64,000 bases of DNA from Rhodospirillales bacterium (GTDB lineage: Bacteria > Pseudomonadota > Alphaproteobacteria > Micavibrionales > Micavibrionaceae), in assembly GCA_023898785.1 (NCBI GenBank), contig CP060239.1, forward strand, positions 1,302,001 to 1,366,000, in the 5' to 3' direction. The stretch's first letter is position 1. Each line of letters starts with the position of its first letter. Shown here piece after piece: positions 7,884 through 17,141 of this stretch. The notes under the pieces were generated by a model. It was not told the DNA's origin and ran no database searches. It was given only the letters and a program-made list of their open reading frames with translations. The translations under genes were made by a program, and so were the position numbers.

Positions 7884-8402
7884 ATGAAGAGTTTTAACAC
7901 TATTTTTCTTGTGCTTGTGGGGCTGGTGGCGCTTAGCGCTTGCGAAACCGCGCAAGAGCAGTTGGGCCTTACTAAAGAGGCTCCTGACGAATTTAAGGTC
8001 GTTAAACGCGCGCCATTAGAAATGCCGCCAAACTATACCTTGCGCCCGCCAAGCCCCGGTGCGGCGCGTCCGCAAGAACAGGAAACGGCAGAAGAGGCGA
8101 GAAAAACGGTTTTGGGTAATGCGTCGGCGCAAAATACGTATACGCCCAGCGGTTCAGAGGCCGCTTTGCTGCAAGCAGCCGGAGCAACACAAACCGATCC
8201 CGCTATTCGCCGCAAAGTCGATGAGGAAACGGCCAATATGAGAGATGAAAATGAGCCGGTCATTGAGAAAATTATGAGCATCGGCAGAGACAGGCCACCG
8301 CCTGCAAAAGTTGTCGATGCGGCCAAGGAAGCGCAGCGTCTACAGAAAAACCAAGCGGAGGGTAAGCCGGTGACTTCCGGTGAAACCCCTTCTGTTGAAT
8401 AG
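7884..8402 (+). CDS. DUF3035 lipoprotein, probable BamF-like subunit
   Basis: A 172-residue outer-membrane lipoprotein candidate. From the ATG at 7884 it has a lipoprotein signal with lipobox LSAC (Cys20), followed by the family-like stretch EFKVVKRAPLEMPPNYTLRPP near residues 34-54. The remainder is a low-complexity, charged, Ala/Pro/Gln-rich region that is probably unstructured. DUF3035 is described in Pfam, from memory, as the alphaproteobacterial BAM-complex subunit BamF. An in-frame extension to 7827 exists, but it overlaps lspA and would bury the signal peptide. The gene lies between lspA and two M16 peptidases, a common alphaproteobacterial order. Confidence 0.8.
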   Translation: MKSFNTIFLVLVGLVALSACETAQEQLGLTKEAPDEFKVVKRAPLEMPPNYTLRPPSPGAARPQEQETAEEARKTVLGNASAQNTYTPSGSEAALLQAAGATQTDPAIRRKVDEETANMRDENEPVIEKIMSIGRDRPPPAKVVDAAKEAQRLQKNQAEGKPVTSGETPSVE

Positions 8403-8419
8403 GTAAGGATTTCAAGAGC

Positions 8420-9871
8420 ATGTTCTATTCTTTAAGGCTTTGTAAGTCTTTGCTTGTTTTGAGCGTTCTTGTTGCCAGCATCTTGCCCTTCACGGCGCTT
8501 GCCGAGAAGCAAGAACTACCGGATGAACGCGCCGCCACGCCTGATGCGCCGCAGGAAGAACGCCGCAGGGTTTTCAATGCTGAAAGCTTTACGCTTGATA
8601 ATGGTATGGAGGTTGTGGTCATTCCCAATGACCGCGCGCCGGTGGTTACACATATGGTGTGGTATAAATTCGGCGCGGCGGACGAGCCGATTGGCAAGTC
8701 AGGCATTGCGCATTTTCTTGAACATTTGATGTTTAAGGGTTCTGCCCAAGTTGGCGGGCGCGATCTTGATCCCGGAGAGTTTTCAGAAATCATCCGTTCC
8801 ATGGGCGGAAATGACAACGCGTTTACGAGCCAAGATTATATTTCCTATTTCCAGTCCGTTCCGGCCCAACATCTTGAAACCGTAATGCGGATGGAGGCTG
8901 GACGGATAAACGATATCAATCCGCCAGCCGACGAAGTCCTGTCTGAGCGCAAGGTTATTTTGGAAGAACGCAAACAACGCACGGATAATGATCCGCGCGG
9001 GCAATTTGGCGAACAATTGGCGGCGGCGGCGTTTGTAAACCACCCTTACGGCATTCCGGTGATTGGCTGGAAGCATGAGATGGATGAGCTGTCTTATGAA
9101 GATGCCAAAGCGTTTTATGATCGCTGGTATGCGCCGAATAACGCGATTTTGGTGGTTTCAGGCGACGTGACGCCCGGCAGGGTTTTTCAGCTGGCGATTG
9201 ATATTTACGGGCAGTTGCCGCGTGAGGATGTGCCTAAACGTGAACGAACCCGCTCACCTGCGCTCAATTCCCATACCAGCGTAACGCTTGAGCACCCGGC
9301 TATTCGTGAACCGCTGGTACAAACGTTGTTCCGCGTTCCATCGGCGCGTCAAAACAAAGAAGAGTCTTTGGCTCTGCAGGTTTTGGAAGAAATACTGGGC
9401 GGTGGACCAACTTCGCGGCTGTATAAATCCCTGGTTGTCGATCAAAAAATCGCGTCGAGTGCCGGGATCAGCTATAACTCAGCTGCATGGGATGATTCCA
9501 GCCTGTGGATTTATGCGACGCCATTGCAGGGGAAAACTCTGAGCGATATTCAAACCGCGTTAATGGATGAGCTGCGCAAGCTCATTAAAGATGGGATGCG
9601 CGAAAAAGAGCTGGGGGACGCCAAATCGCGGATGAGCGATGAAGCCGTTTATGCCCGTGACAGTTTGACCGGCCCGGCGATGGTGATTGGGTACGGGCTG
9701 GCGACAGGCCAAAGCCTGGACGATATTGAATATTGGCCCTATGACATCAGCGAAGTCACAGCTGACCAAATCAAGGCGGTCGCTGAGAAATACCTCAACC
9801 CCGATGCGCCGGGCGAGCATCCCCCGGTGAGCGGTTATTTGTTACCGCAGGCCGAAGGAGACAAAAAATGA
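8420..9871 (+). CDS. M16 family zinc metalloprotease, catalytic subunit
   Basis: Secreted or periplasmic peptidase of the insulysin/mitochondrial processing peptidase family, 483 residues. A signal peptide covers residues about 1-28. The inverted zinc motif HFLEH (in HFLEHLMFKG) is near residue 97, with the third ligand and helper Glu in the region ending LEERKQRTDNDPRGQFGE near 175-195. The C-terminal M16 domain carries LGGGPTSRLYKSLV. It overlaps the next gene, a paralogous M16 protein without the motif, by 4 bases; such pairs usually form a heterodimer. The substrate is unknown. Confidence 0.93.
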   Translation: MFYSLRLCKSLLVLSVLVASILPFTALAEKQELPDERAATPDAPQEERRRVFNAESFTLDNGMEVVVIPNDRAPVVTHMVWYKFGAADEPIGKSGIAHFLEHLMFKGSAQVGGRDLDPGEFSEIIRSMGGNDNAFTSQDYISYFQSVPAQHLETVMRMEAGRINDINPPADEVLSERKVILEERKQRTDNDPRGQFGEQLAAAAFVNHPYGIPVIGWKHEMDELSYEDAKAFYDRWYAPNNAILVVSGDVTPGRVFQLAIDIYGQLPREDVPKRERTRSPALNSHTSVTLEHPAIREPLVQTLFRVPSARQNKEESLALQVLEEILGGGPTSRLYKSLVVDQKIASSAGISYNSAAWDDSSLWIYATPLQGKTLSDIQTALMDELRKLIKDGMREKELGDAKSRMSDEAVYARDSLTGPAMVIGYGLATGQSLDDIEYWPYDISEVTADQIKAVAEKYLNPDAPGEHPPVSGYLLPQAEGDKK

Positions 9872-11298
9872 TTACACGTTTGTCATTGCAAGGAGGGCAA
9901 AGCCCGACGCGGCAATCTAAACTTGTTTTCTATCCTAAAGGGCACAAATGGATTGCTTCGCTGGCGCTCGCAATGACATTGTTCTGGGTGATGCCGGCGC
10001 AGGCTGAGGACGGTCTGCTTGATATTCAGGAGGTTACCAGTGAAAGCGGCATTTCTGCCTGGCTTGTGGAAGATCACAGCATACCGGTGATTGCTGTGAA
10101 ATTCGGCTGGCGCGGGGCGGGATCGGCGCGCGACCCGGAAGATAAGCAAGGCCTTGCGCGTATGCTGTCCAATACGATGGATGAAGGCGCGGGCTCTCTC
10201 AATTCACAGGCTTTCCAAAAAGAATTGCGCGATCTGGTGATTTCTTTAAGTTTTTCCGCCAGCCGCGATGATTTTACCGGCTCACTGAAAACTCTTACCA
10301 AAAACAAAGACCGCGCTTTCGAGCTTTTAGAGATGGCGCTCACAAAGCCGCGTTTTGATAAAGAGGCGGTGGAGCGGATGCGCCAAGCCAATCAGAGCCG
10401 CATTCGTTCTTCCCTTTCCGATCCGGGCTGGATGGCGGCGCGACTGCTCAACGATAAAGCCTTTGAGGGACACCCTTATGCCTTGAATAGCGGTGGAACG
10501 CTATCATCATTAGAGCGGATTGAGTCTGCGGATCTTAAAAAGCTGCATAAAAGCGTTTTGGGACGCAATAACTTGAGCGTCGCGGTAGCAGGCGATATTA
10601 CAGCCGAAGAACTCGCTGGCGTTTTAGACCAGGTTTTCAGTGATTTGCCGGATATCCTTTTGGATGACCTTGCCAATCTGGAAATACAAAACGCCGGAAA
10701 GACCTTTCTTTACAAACGTGATATTCCACAAAGCGTGGTTGAAATACTACAGCCCGGCATTGGCCGCGATGATCCACGTTTCCACAGTGCACAAGTGATG
10801 AACTTTGTTTTAGGGTCGTCTGGATTTGGTTCACGTTTGACGGAAGAAATTCGTGAAAAGCGCGGTTTGACTTATGGGATTTATTCTTACTTTTACGATC
10901 TTCAGCACCTAAAAGGGCTGGCCGTTTCAACATCGACGGCGAATGAAAACGTACCTGAGATGCTTAAGCTTATCAAAGATGAATTTAACAAAATGGTCTC
11001 AAGCCCGATCGGTGAGAAAGAGCTGCGCGACGCAAAATCATATTTGATTGGCTCGCTGCCCTTGTCGCTCACCTCAACTGACAAAATTGCCGGGCTCATG
11101 AACTCACTGCAGCTTGACGGCCGACCGGTTGATTATCTTGACCAACGTGAAAAAGCCATTGAGGAAACCAGTATTGAGGACATACAAACGCTTGCAACGG
11201 AACTGCTTGACCCTGAACAGTTTATCACGATTATAGTGGGCGAGCCCGAAAAGCTTAAAGACGTCATAGAAGTGAAATCCTTGCCGAATGTCGAATAG
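9868..11298 (+). CDS. M16 family protein, non-catalytic subunit, with repeat-derived signal peptide
   Basis: A 476-residue M16 homologue. The HXXEH motif is absent: the equivalent region reads GLARMLSNTMDEGAGS. It is therefore probably a structural partner of the preceding peptidase. The start at 9868 has AAGGAG at 9855-9860 and overlaps the upstream stop (ATGA). Residues about 5-37 are encoded by a copy of the palindromic repeat family (9881-9978) in frame. The repeat provides WIASLALAMT, the hydrophobic core of the signal peptide, joined to LFWVMPAQA, the apparent native cleavage region. From about residue 50 the protein is ordinary M16 sequence. Confidence 0.92.
   Translation: MITRLSLQGGQSPTRQSKLVFYPKGHKWIASLALAMTLFWVMPAQAEDGLLDIQEVTSESGISAWLVEDHSIPVIAVKFGWRGAGSARDPEDKQGLARMLSNTMDEGAGSLNSQAFQKELRDLVISLSFSASRDDFTGSLKTLTKNKDRAFELLEMALTKPRFDKEAVERMRQANQSRIRSSLSDPGWMAARLLNDKAFEGHPYALNSGGTLSSLERIESADLKKLHKSVLGRNNLSVAVAGDITAEELAGVLDQVFSDLPDILLDDLANLEIQNAGKTFLYKRDIPQSVVEILQPGIGRDDPRFHSAQVMNFVLGSSGFGSRLTEEIREKRGLTYGIYSYFYDLQHLKGLAVSTSTANENVPEMLKLIKDEFNKMVSSPIGEKELRDAKSYLIGSLPLSLTSTDKIAGLMNSLQLDGRPVDYLDQREKAIEETSIEDIQTLATELLDPEQFITIIVGEPEKLKDVIEVKSLPNVE
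9881..9978. repeat. Palindromic repeat R4, inserted in coding sequence
   Basis: Starts tgtcattgcaaggagg, contains gcggcaatc and ggattgcttcgctggcg, and ends gctcgcaatgaca, so both termini match the intergenic copies R2, R3 and R5-R7. Unlike them it lies inside an ORF, 13 bases after the ATG of the second M16 gene. Its length keeps the frame open and it has no in-frame stop. It resembles in principle the coding-region palindromic elements known from Rickettsia (RPE). Confidence 0.9.
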
Positions 11299-12928
11299 TC
11301 CCGCCCATATGCCCGTTCATGAGCGCCCGGAATGGGAAGTGCTTCAAGCGCACCAACGGGAAATTTCGAACATGCATATGCGTGATTTATTTGCCAATGA
11401 TCCGCAGCGTTTTGAGAATTTTAGCGCTAAGATTCCCGGCCTGCTATTGGATTATTCAAAGCATAGAATTACAGATGAAACGATGAATGCTCTGCTGGCG
11501 CTGGCGCGAGCCTGTAATATTGAACGTCAACGCGATGCTATGTTTTCCGGTAACAAAATCAATAGCTCTGAAAACCGTGCTGTACTTCATACGGCGCTGC
11601 GCCGATCTGCGGATGAAAAAATCATCCTGGATGGCGAAGATATTATGTCTTTTGTATATAAAACCTTGTTTCGGATGCGTGATTTCAGTGATGCTGTGCG
11701 TTCGGGCACATGGACAGGCTGTACAGGCAGGCGTATAAAAACTGTTATCAATATAGGCGTTGGCGGCTCGGATTTGGGACCGCAGATGGTTTGCGAAGCT
11801 TTAAAGCCCTACGCAGAACGAATGGCAGAGTCTTGTGGGCAAACCGTTGACCTTGCTGTGCGCTTTGTTTCTAATATCGACGCAACGATGCTTCATGACA
11901 CCCTGCAAGATTGTGATCCCGAAACAACATTGTTTATCGTTGCATCCAAGAGTTTTACAACGCAGGAAACCATAACCAACGCTTTAGGGGTCAAGGCCTG
12001 GCTGCTGGATACTCTCTCAGATGAGACGGCTATCAAGCGTCATTTTGTTGCACTTTCTGCCAACGAAGAGGCCGCCATGCAGTTCGGTATTCCACCGGAA
12101 AATATCTTCCCGATGAAGGACTGGGTTGGCGGACGCTACAGTTTGTGGGGCGCCATCGGTCTATCAATTTGCTGTGCAGCAGGGTTTGATGTATTTCAGG
12201 ACCTTTTAGCCGGTGCAAGCGCCATGGACCACCATTTTCAGAGTACGCCGCTGGATAAAAACATACCTGTAATCATGGCTATTTTGGGGATCTGGAACCG
12301 AAATTTTCAGGGCTATCCGGCGCAGGCGATTCTGCCCTATGCCCACCATTTACAGCGTTTTTCCACTTATATCCAGCAGCTTGATATGGAATCAAACGGC
12401 AAGGGTGTTACGGCGGACGGACGGCCTGTGAGCGTGGCCAGCGGGCCGATCATTTTTGGAGAGGTCGGCACGAATGCCCAGCATACATTTATGCAGCTTT
12501 TGCATCAAAGTCCGGAGGTTATTCCAGCGGATTTTATTATGGTGGCAAAGCCTGTCCCCCCCTATGAAAACCAACATAAAAAGTTGCTCGCCAATGCGCT
12601 GGCGCAATCCAAATCCCTGATGGAAGGACAGGAAAACTCAGAGGAACCACACCGTAATTTTCCTGGAAACCGGCCCAGTTCCTGCGTTGTTTTGGACACG
12701 CTTGATGCTTATCATTTAGGATTGCTGCTGGCGCTTTACGAGCATAAAATCTTTGTTCAGGGCGTAATTTGGGGCATTAACAGCTTTGATCAATGGGGCG
12801 TTGAGCTTGGAAAGACCAACGCAAAACATATTATCGATGCCTTTGAAACTCATAAAAAAATAGATACACTCGATTCATCAACGGCTGGAATTTTGCGCCA
12901 CCTGACGCAGAAATTCATAAAATTTTAG
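11288..12928 (+). CDS. pgi: Glucose-6-phosphate isomerase
   Basis: Interconverts glucose-6-phosphate and fructose-6-phosphate. The 546 residues match the long bacterial form. The signature segments are present: VGGSDLGPQMV near residue 158, DWVGGRYSLWGAIGLS near 278, the glutamate-containing MESNGKGV near 367 and the C-terminal GVIWGINSFDQWGVELGK near 490. The gene overlaps the M16 gene by 11 bases, so it is probably translated from the same message although functionally unrelated. The first ATG is used; a second possible start lies a few codons inside. Confidence 0.97.
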   Translation: MSNSPAHMPVHERPEWEVLQAHQREISNMHMRDLFANDPQRFENFSAKIPGLLLDYSKHRITDETMNALLALARACNIERQRDAMFSGNKINSSENRAVLHTALRRSADEKIILDGEDIMSFVYKTLFRMRDFSDAVRSGTWTGCTGRRIKTVINIGVGGSDLGPQMVCEALKPYAERMAESCGQTVDLAVRFVSNIDATMLHDTLQDCDPETTLFIVASKSFTTQETITNALGVKAWLLDTLSDETAIKRHFVALSANEEAAMQFGIPPENIFPMKDWVGGRYSLWGAIGLSICCAAGFDVFQDLLAGASAMDHHFQSTPLDKNIPVIMAILGIWNRNFQGYPAQAILPYAHHLQRFSTYIQQLDMESNGKGVTADGRPVSVASGPIIFGEVGTNAQHTFMQLLHQSPEVIPADFIMVAKPVPPYENQHKKLLANALAQSKSLMEGQENSEEPHRNFPGNRPSSCVVLDTLDAYHLGLLLALYEHKIFVQGVIWGINSFDQWGVELGKTNAKHIIDAFETHKKIDTLDSSTAGILRHLTQKFIKF

Positions 12929-13016
12929 AGGCCGTTCCTGTAAAATATACACTCTGCGTACAAACAAGAATTAACGGCAGGCAATGCCGTTTTTGCATGC
13001 GAAGAAGGCGCAAAGC

Positions 13017-14318
13017 ATGAGAGCAAGCATTCCTGATCCGAATGAACTTACTCGGCTTGACCAGTCAAAGCTGGATGAGGCGTTGCGTAAACACGACATG
13101 TATTTGCGTGGCCAGATTGGTGGGGCGCGCTGCGTTCTCAAATATCACAACCTATCAGAGCTGGATTTTAAGCAATATGACCTTTCACAGGCTGATTTTA
13201 CCGGTTCTTTGCTGGTTGAGGCTGATCTTTCATATGGCGTTTTTATTAGCACCTGTTTTTTTGCTTGCGATATGCGCAATGCAAACATGCATAATGCAGA
13301 TTTTTCACGGGCTGATTTTCGCGGGGCCTATGTCGCAGGGGCCAATTTGTCCGGCGCTAATCTGAGTGACGTGGATTTGCGTGAAGGCAAAATCATGAAG
13401 CGCGATGACAAAGGTGTATTGGAAGACCGTAAACGCTCAGGTGGAACGGGTTCACGCGCAATTCTCTCAGGCGCTAAGATGAGCGATACGAATATGAGCA
13501 GGGCGCGCGCTATGTCTGCTGATTTTTCCGATTCAGATATGAGCGGCGTCACTATGACCGATGCCAATTTGTCCGGCGCGAGTTTTGAAGGCGCGAACCT
13601 GGCGGATGCAGATCTGAGCGGGTCGGACCTATCAAGTACAAATATGCGCCAATCCATTATGACCGGTACGATTCTGGAACGCACCGAACAACTTGATATG
13701 GACGATACGGCAGCAGTGACTGAAAGAGATATGGGCAACAAGTTAGAGAATCTTGGTAAAAGCCTGCCTGAATTACTGGAGGAACATACGCTCTGGGTCG
13801 CTACAGCCGGACGTGCCGGACGGCAACTGGATTTGAGCGGTTATGATTTGCGTGATGTGCTGGATCTGAAGAGATTTCCTCTTACCGCCATTCAATGTAC
13901 GGGGGCAAATTTTCTCAATCAGGATTTGCGCAGCGCCGAATTGCAAAGCGGCGTATTTGACCGCAGCGATTTTCGCGATTGCGATATGACGGAGGCCGAT
14001 TTGCGTGGCTCGAGCTTTAAATATGCACAAATGGCACGCGTTAATCTTACCGGAGCGCTTATGTGTCCGCTGGAGTTTAAAAAGGATATGGGCCACAGCA
14101 CATTGCGCCGCGTTGATTTTAGCGGGGCAAATTTTCGTTTTTCAAATTTACGCGGGGCCGATTTGCGCGATGCTATTTTGATGGGAGTCGATCTGACCAA
14201 TGCTGTTCTTAATGATTGTGACTTGCGGCGCGCTGATTTTACCGGGGCAATCCTGAGCGGAGTCAAGATGGAAAATTGCCGTCTTGATGAAGCTATCATT
14301 GATTTTAAAGCGCTGTAA
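13017..14318 (+). CDS. Pentapeptide-repeat protein (433 aa)
   Basis: Contains two blocks of pentapeptide repeats of the A(D/N)LXX type, which form right-handed quadrilateral beta-helices. Block one spans about residues 40-220. A roughly 60-residue spacer follows (TERDMGNKLENLGKSLPELL), and block two spans about 270-430. The N-terminal 35 residues (LDEALRKHDMYLRGQIGGAR) form a separate conserved-looking element seen in other alphaproteobacterial pentapeptide proteins. No signal peptide is seen. I prefer the ATG at 13017 because AAGG at 13005 precedes it by 8 bases; an in-frame ATG at 12984 has no clear ribosome site. The function is unknown; gyrase protection is one role in the superfamily but nothing here supports it specifically. 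Confidence 0.85.
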   Translation: MRASIPDPNELTRLDQSKLDEALRKHDMYLRGQIGGARCVLKYHNLSELDFKQYDLSQADFTGSLLVEADLSYGVFISTCFFACDMRNANMHNADFSRADFRGAYVAGANLSGANLSDVDLREGKIMKRDDKGVLEDRKRSGGTGSRAILSGAKMSDTNMSRARAMSADFSDSDMSGVTMTDANLSGASFEGANLADADLSGSDLSSTNMRQSIMTGTILERTEQLDMDDTAAVTERDMGNKLENLGKSLPELLEEHTLWVATAGRAGRQLDLSGYDLRDVLDLKRFPLTAIQCTGANFLNQDLRSAELQSGVFDRSDFRDCDMTEADLRGSSFKYAQMARVNLTGALMCPLEFKKDMGHSTLRRVDFSGANFRFSNLRGADLRDAILMGVDLTNAVLNDCDLRRADFTGAILSGVKMENCRLDEAIIDFKAL

Positions 14319-14393
14319 AAGTTATCCACTTCCCCCTTTTCCCTGCTTGCTTAAAAACCTGACAACCGGCGTTTGTGACGCTAGTCTTCTTTT

Positions 14394-16214
14394 ATGTCTA
14401 TACGTTATTTACCGGAAACGCTGATCAATCAGATTGCGGCGGGCGAAGTGATTGAGCGCCCGTTTGCAGCCGTGAAAGAGCTGGTTGAAAATGCGATTGA
14501 TGCACAGGCAAGCCGCATCGATGTATCACTGCAAGCCGGGGGTAAGAGCCTGATTGTCGTGAGTGATGACGGCAAGGGTATGGGCCGCGTGGATTTGATT
14601 GCGGCGGTAGATCGTCATGCAACCTCAAAGTTGCCCGGCGATGATCTGGTGCATATAGAGCATTTGGGTTTTCGTGGAGAGGCCTTGGCCTCGATTGCTG
14701 CGGTGGCGCGCCTGAACATTCAATCGCGCGCGGAAGGCGCGGGCGAGGCGTGGGAAATTTGCGTCGAGGGCGGGCAGAAATTTGATCCAACTCCGGCGGC
14801 GCATCCGGAAGGTACGCAGATTGAAGTGCGCGATTTGTTTTTCTCCACGCCAGCGCGGCTGAAATTCCTTAAAACCGACCGGGCTGAATTTATGGCGGTG
14901 AAAGATACGCTCACGCGGCTGGCCATGGCGAATCCAGAAATTGCTTTTACGCTGAGCCATGATGGAAAAATATCGTTAAAACTTCCTGCCGCCGGTGATG
15001 TGCAAGAACGGATGAGCGCGATATTGGGCCGCGATTTTGGTGAGAATGCCATGCCGATTGAAGCGGAGCGTGAAGGGATTCGGCTTTCGGGGATGGCGAG
15101 TCTGCCGACATATCACCGCGCGACGACAGGGTATCAATATCTGTTCGTCAATGGACGGGCCGTGCGTGACAAGCTGTTGCATGGCTGCATTCGCGGGGCG
15201 TATTCAGATGTATTGCATTCGGGGCGGCATCCGGTGGCGGCGCTGTTTATCGACCTGCCTGCGGCGGAAGTGGATGTCAATGTACACCCGGCAAAGGCCG
15301 AAGTGCGGTTTCGTGATCCAGGTCTCGTACGCGGGCTGATCGTGAGCGCGCTTAAACACGCGATCCATGAGCATGGCGGACAGGCGGCGAGCAGTGTCTC
15401 GACCGGGATGCTGGGGCGTTTTCGTCCGGCTGGTAGTGGCAATGGCCCTGCCCTGCCCTTGCATCGCGGATCCTCTGCACCTGTGCTTTCGTCTTATGCT
15501 TATGGCAACATGGCCGAAGCGGTGCATAATGCTTATACGCTGCAGCCAAGCGTTCAGAGTTCAATGGCGGTCGATATGGTGCCGGCGGCGCGGATGGAAG
15601 TGCATGAAGCCCCCGTAGAAACAGTGCAAAATTTTCCTTTGGGCGCGGCGCGGGCGCAAATTCATGAGAATTATATCATTGCGCAAAATGCCGATGGGCT
15701 GGTGATTGTTGATCAGCATGCGGCGCATGAACGGCTGGTTTATGAGCGCTTTAAAGCGCAGATGCGCGAGCGGGGTATTGAGAAGCAAGGGTTATTATCA
15801 CCTGAGATTGTCGAGCTGGAAGAAAGTGAAGCGGAGCGTTTGCTGAAATTTGCGCCGGAATTGGCCAAGCTGGGGCTGGAGATTGAGCCGTTTGGTGGAA
15901 TGGCTGTGGCGGTGCAATCGGTGCCAACATTGTTGGGACAGCGAGCCGATATTCAGGGGTTAATCCGCGATCTGGCCGATGAGATTACGGAAGCGGGCAG
16001 CGCGCAGGGGCTGGAAGAGCGGCTGAATGAAATTCTATCGACGATGGCGTGTCACGGCTCGGTGCGTTCGGGGCGGCGGATGAATGTGGATGAAATGAAC
16101 GCATTATTGCGCCAGATGGAAGCTACGCCGCTTTCAGGGCAATGCAATCATGGACGCCCGACCTCTGTTGCACTATCTTTAAAGGATATTGAGCGTCTAT
16201 TCGGGAGAAGATAG
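14394..16214 (+). CDS. mutL: DNA mismatch repair protein MutL (endonuclease type)
   Basis: Matchmaker ATPase of mismatch repair, 606 residues. The N-terminal GHKL ATPase motifs are complete: ELVENAIDA near residue 29, DDGKGM near 61, HATSKL near 78 and GFRGEALAS near 93. The C-terminal dimerisation domain contains DQHAAHERLVYE near 440, the DQHA(X)2E(X)4E endonuclease motif found in nicking MutL proteins and missing in E. coli. CHGSVRSGRR near 555 and QCNHGRPT near 582 are supporting metal-site segments. This fits an organism that nicks with MutL rather than MutH. The downstream membrane protein overlaps or abuts its stop. Confidence 0.97.
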   Translation: MSIRYLPETLINQIAAGEVIERPFAAVKELVENAIDAQASRIDVSLQAGGKSLIVVSDDGKGMGRVDLIAAVDRHATSKLPGDDLVHIEHLGFRGEALASIAAVARLNIQSRAEGAGEAWEICVEGGQKFDPTPAAHPEGTQIEVRDLFFSTPARLKFLKTDRAEFMAVKDTLTRLAMANPEIAFTLSHDGKISLKLPAAGDVQERMSAILGRDFGENAMPIEAEREGIRLSGMASLPTYHRATTGYQYLFVNGRAVRDKLLHGCIRGAYSDVLHSGRHPVAALFIDLPAAEVDVNVHPAKAEVRFRDPGLVRGLIVSALKHAIHEHGGQAASSVSTGMLGRFRPAGSGNGPALPLHRGSSAPVLSSYAYGNMAEAVHNAYTLQPSVQSSMAVDMVPAARMEVHEAPVETVQNFPLGAARAQIHENYIIAQNADGLVIVDQHAAHERLVYERFKAQMRERGIEKQGLLSPEIVELEESEAERLLKFAPELAKLGLEIEPFGGMAVAVQSVPTLLGQRADIQGLIRDLADEITEAGSAQGLEERLNEILSTMACHGSVRSGRRMNVDEMNALLRQMEATPLSGQCNHGRPTSVALSLKDIERLFGRR

Positions 16215-16215
16215 C

Positions 16216-16761
16216 TTGAATGAACAACCACAAAGTCACGGTCGGAAATCCGTTTTGAATTTGTATGCTGCGCTGGGGGCAAGCCTGATTCTTTCGGTCC
16301 TGCCTTCTGTGACGGCGGCAGGGTTATCGCTGGTGTTTTTTCTGGGTGTATTGATTGCGGCTTATCATATGCGCGGTAAAGTTGAAGAACACAGCCTGAT
16401 TGAAAATCATGCGACTTTTATTATCCGCACGCTGTGGATCGGAGCATTTTTGACGCTGCCAACCATGGGACTGGCAACGGCCTATATGATGAGTGGTATT
16501 GATTACGCGCCATTTGAGGTGTGCGCGCAGGCGCTGGCGAATAAGGGTGTTGCGTGGATGGAAAGCGCCGGGATGATGGAAGTTTACGGCCTTGTTGAGC
16601 CTTGCGTTGAGGGTTTTATTACTGAGAATAAAGTGTTGTTTATCAATGCGGTGGTGATTGCCGGAGCGCCGGTGGTCATCTATATGACTTATCGGCTGAT
16701 TAAAGGGTTAAGCCGGGCCAGCAAAGGCTATCGGCTGGCGAAGCCTAAAGGGTGGTTTTGA
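16216..16761 (+). CDS. Hypothetical membrane protein, three to four helices
   Basis: A predicted inner-membrane protein of about 181 residues with hydrophobic segments near residues 15-35, 37-52, 78-98 and 140-160, and a short basic tail. I do not recognise a specific family, although the organisation resembles DUF4870-like small membrane proteins. A TTG start at 16216 is favoured because GGGAGA lies 8 bases upstream, inside the mutL end. An ATG at 16189 would overlap mutL by 26 bases. Probably co-transcribed with mutL; no functional clue follows from that. Confidence 0.65.
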   Translation: MNEQPQSHGRKSVLNLYAALGASLILSVLPSVTAAGLSLVFFLGVLIAAYHMRGKVEEHSLIENHATFIIRTLWIGAFLTLPTMGLATAYMMSGIDYAPFEVCAQALANKGVAWMESAGMMEVYGLVEPCVEGFITENKVLFINAVVIAGAPVVIYMTYRLIKGLSRASKGYRLAKPKGWF

Positions 16762-16769
16762 TTTTAAAA

Positions 16770-17051
16770 TTAGAATGCCCTGTGAGGATCTGGAGTCTGC
16801 AATTCTTCATTGACACGTTTCAGAACCTCGTTTGCCTGCTCTAGCTCTGACGCTGTAACACCCTCCGGGACTTCTGCGCTACCACAGTCCTTTTCAATTA
16901 CATAAGATCCATCACTCGCAAAAATCATTCCCAGTTGAGTGAGCTGACAATTTTCACGAAACAATTCTTGAAGGTTCGATTGTGCGTTTACACCTACCTC
17001 CCCCTTAATTACAAGATCTGTTCCCTTTTCATACCCTGTATCTTCGCTCAT
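16770..17051 (-). CDS. Small acidic hypothetical protein (93 aa)
   Basis: A 93-residue acidic soluble protein with two Cys and no membrane segment or signal peptide. The C-terminal third (TASELEQANEVLKRVNEEL) looks like an amphipathic helix or short coiled coil. The ATG at 17051 has GGAG six bases upstream; a TTG at 17063 is the alternative. It is AT-richer than its neighbours and follows atp12 on the same strand, about 90 bases apart. A perfect TTAA-N7-TTAA sequence lies at 17105-17119 in front of it. Family unknown. Confidence 0.6.
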   Translation of the reverse strand: MSEDTGYEKGTDLVIKGEVGVNAQSNLQELFRENCQLTQLGMIFASDGSYVIEKDCGSAEVPEGVTASELEQANEVLKRVNEELQTPDPHRAF

Positions 17052-17104
17052 CACACTCTCCAAATCTTTAAAAGATATTAGATTTAGAGTGTACCGTATT
17101 ATGG

Positions 17105-17119
17105 TTAATTAATTTTTAA
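17105..17119. promoter_or_regulatory. Possible CtrA-type box (TTAA-N7-TTAA)
   Basis: TTAA at 17105-17108 and 17116-17119 with a 7-base spacer, 54 bases before the start of the small acidic gene. The half-site spacing equals the alphaproteobacterial CtrA consensus. The local sequence is very AT-rich, so chance is a real possibility. Confidence 0.25.
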
Positions 17120-17141
17120 TTTCTGGCGGTGGCGCGAACAT

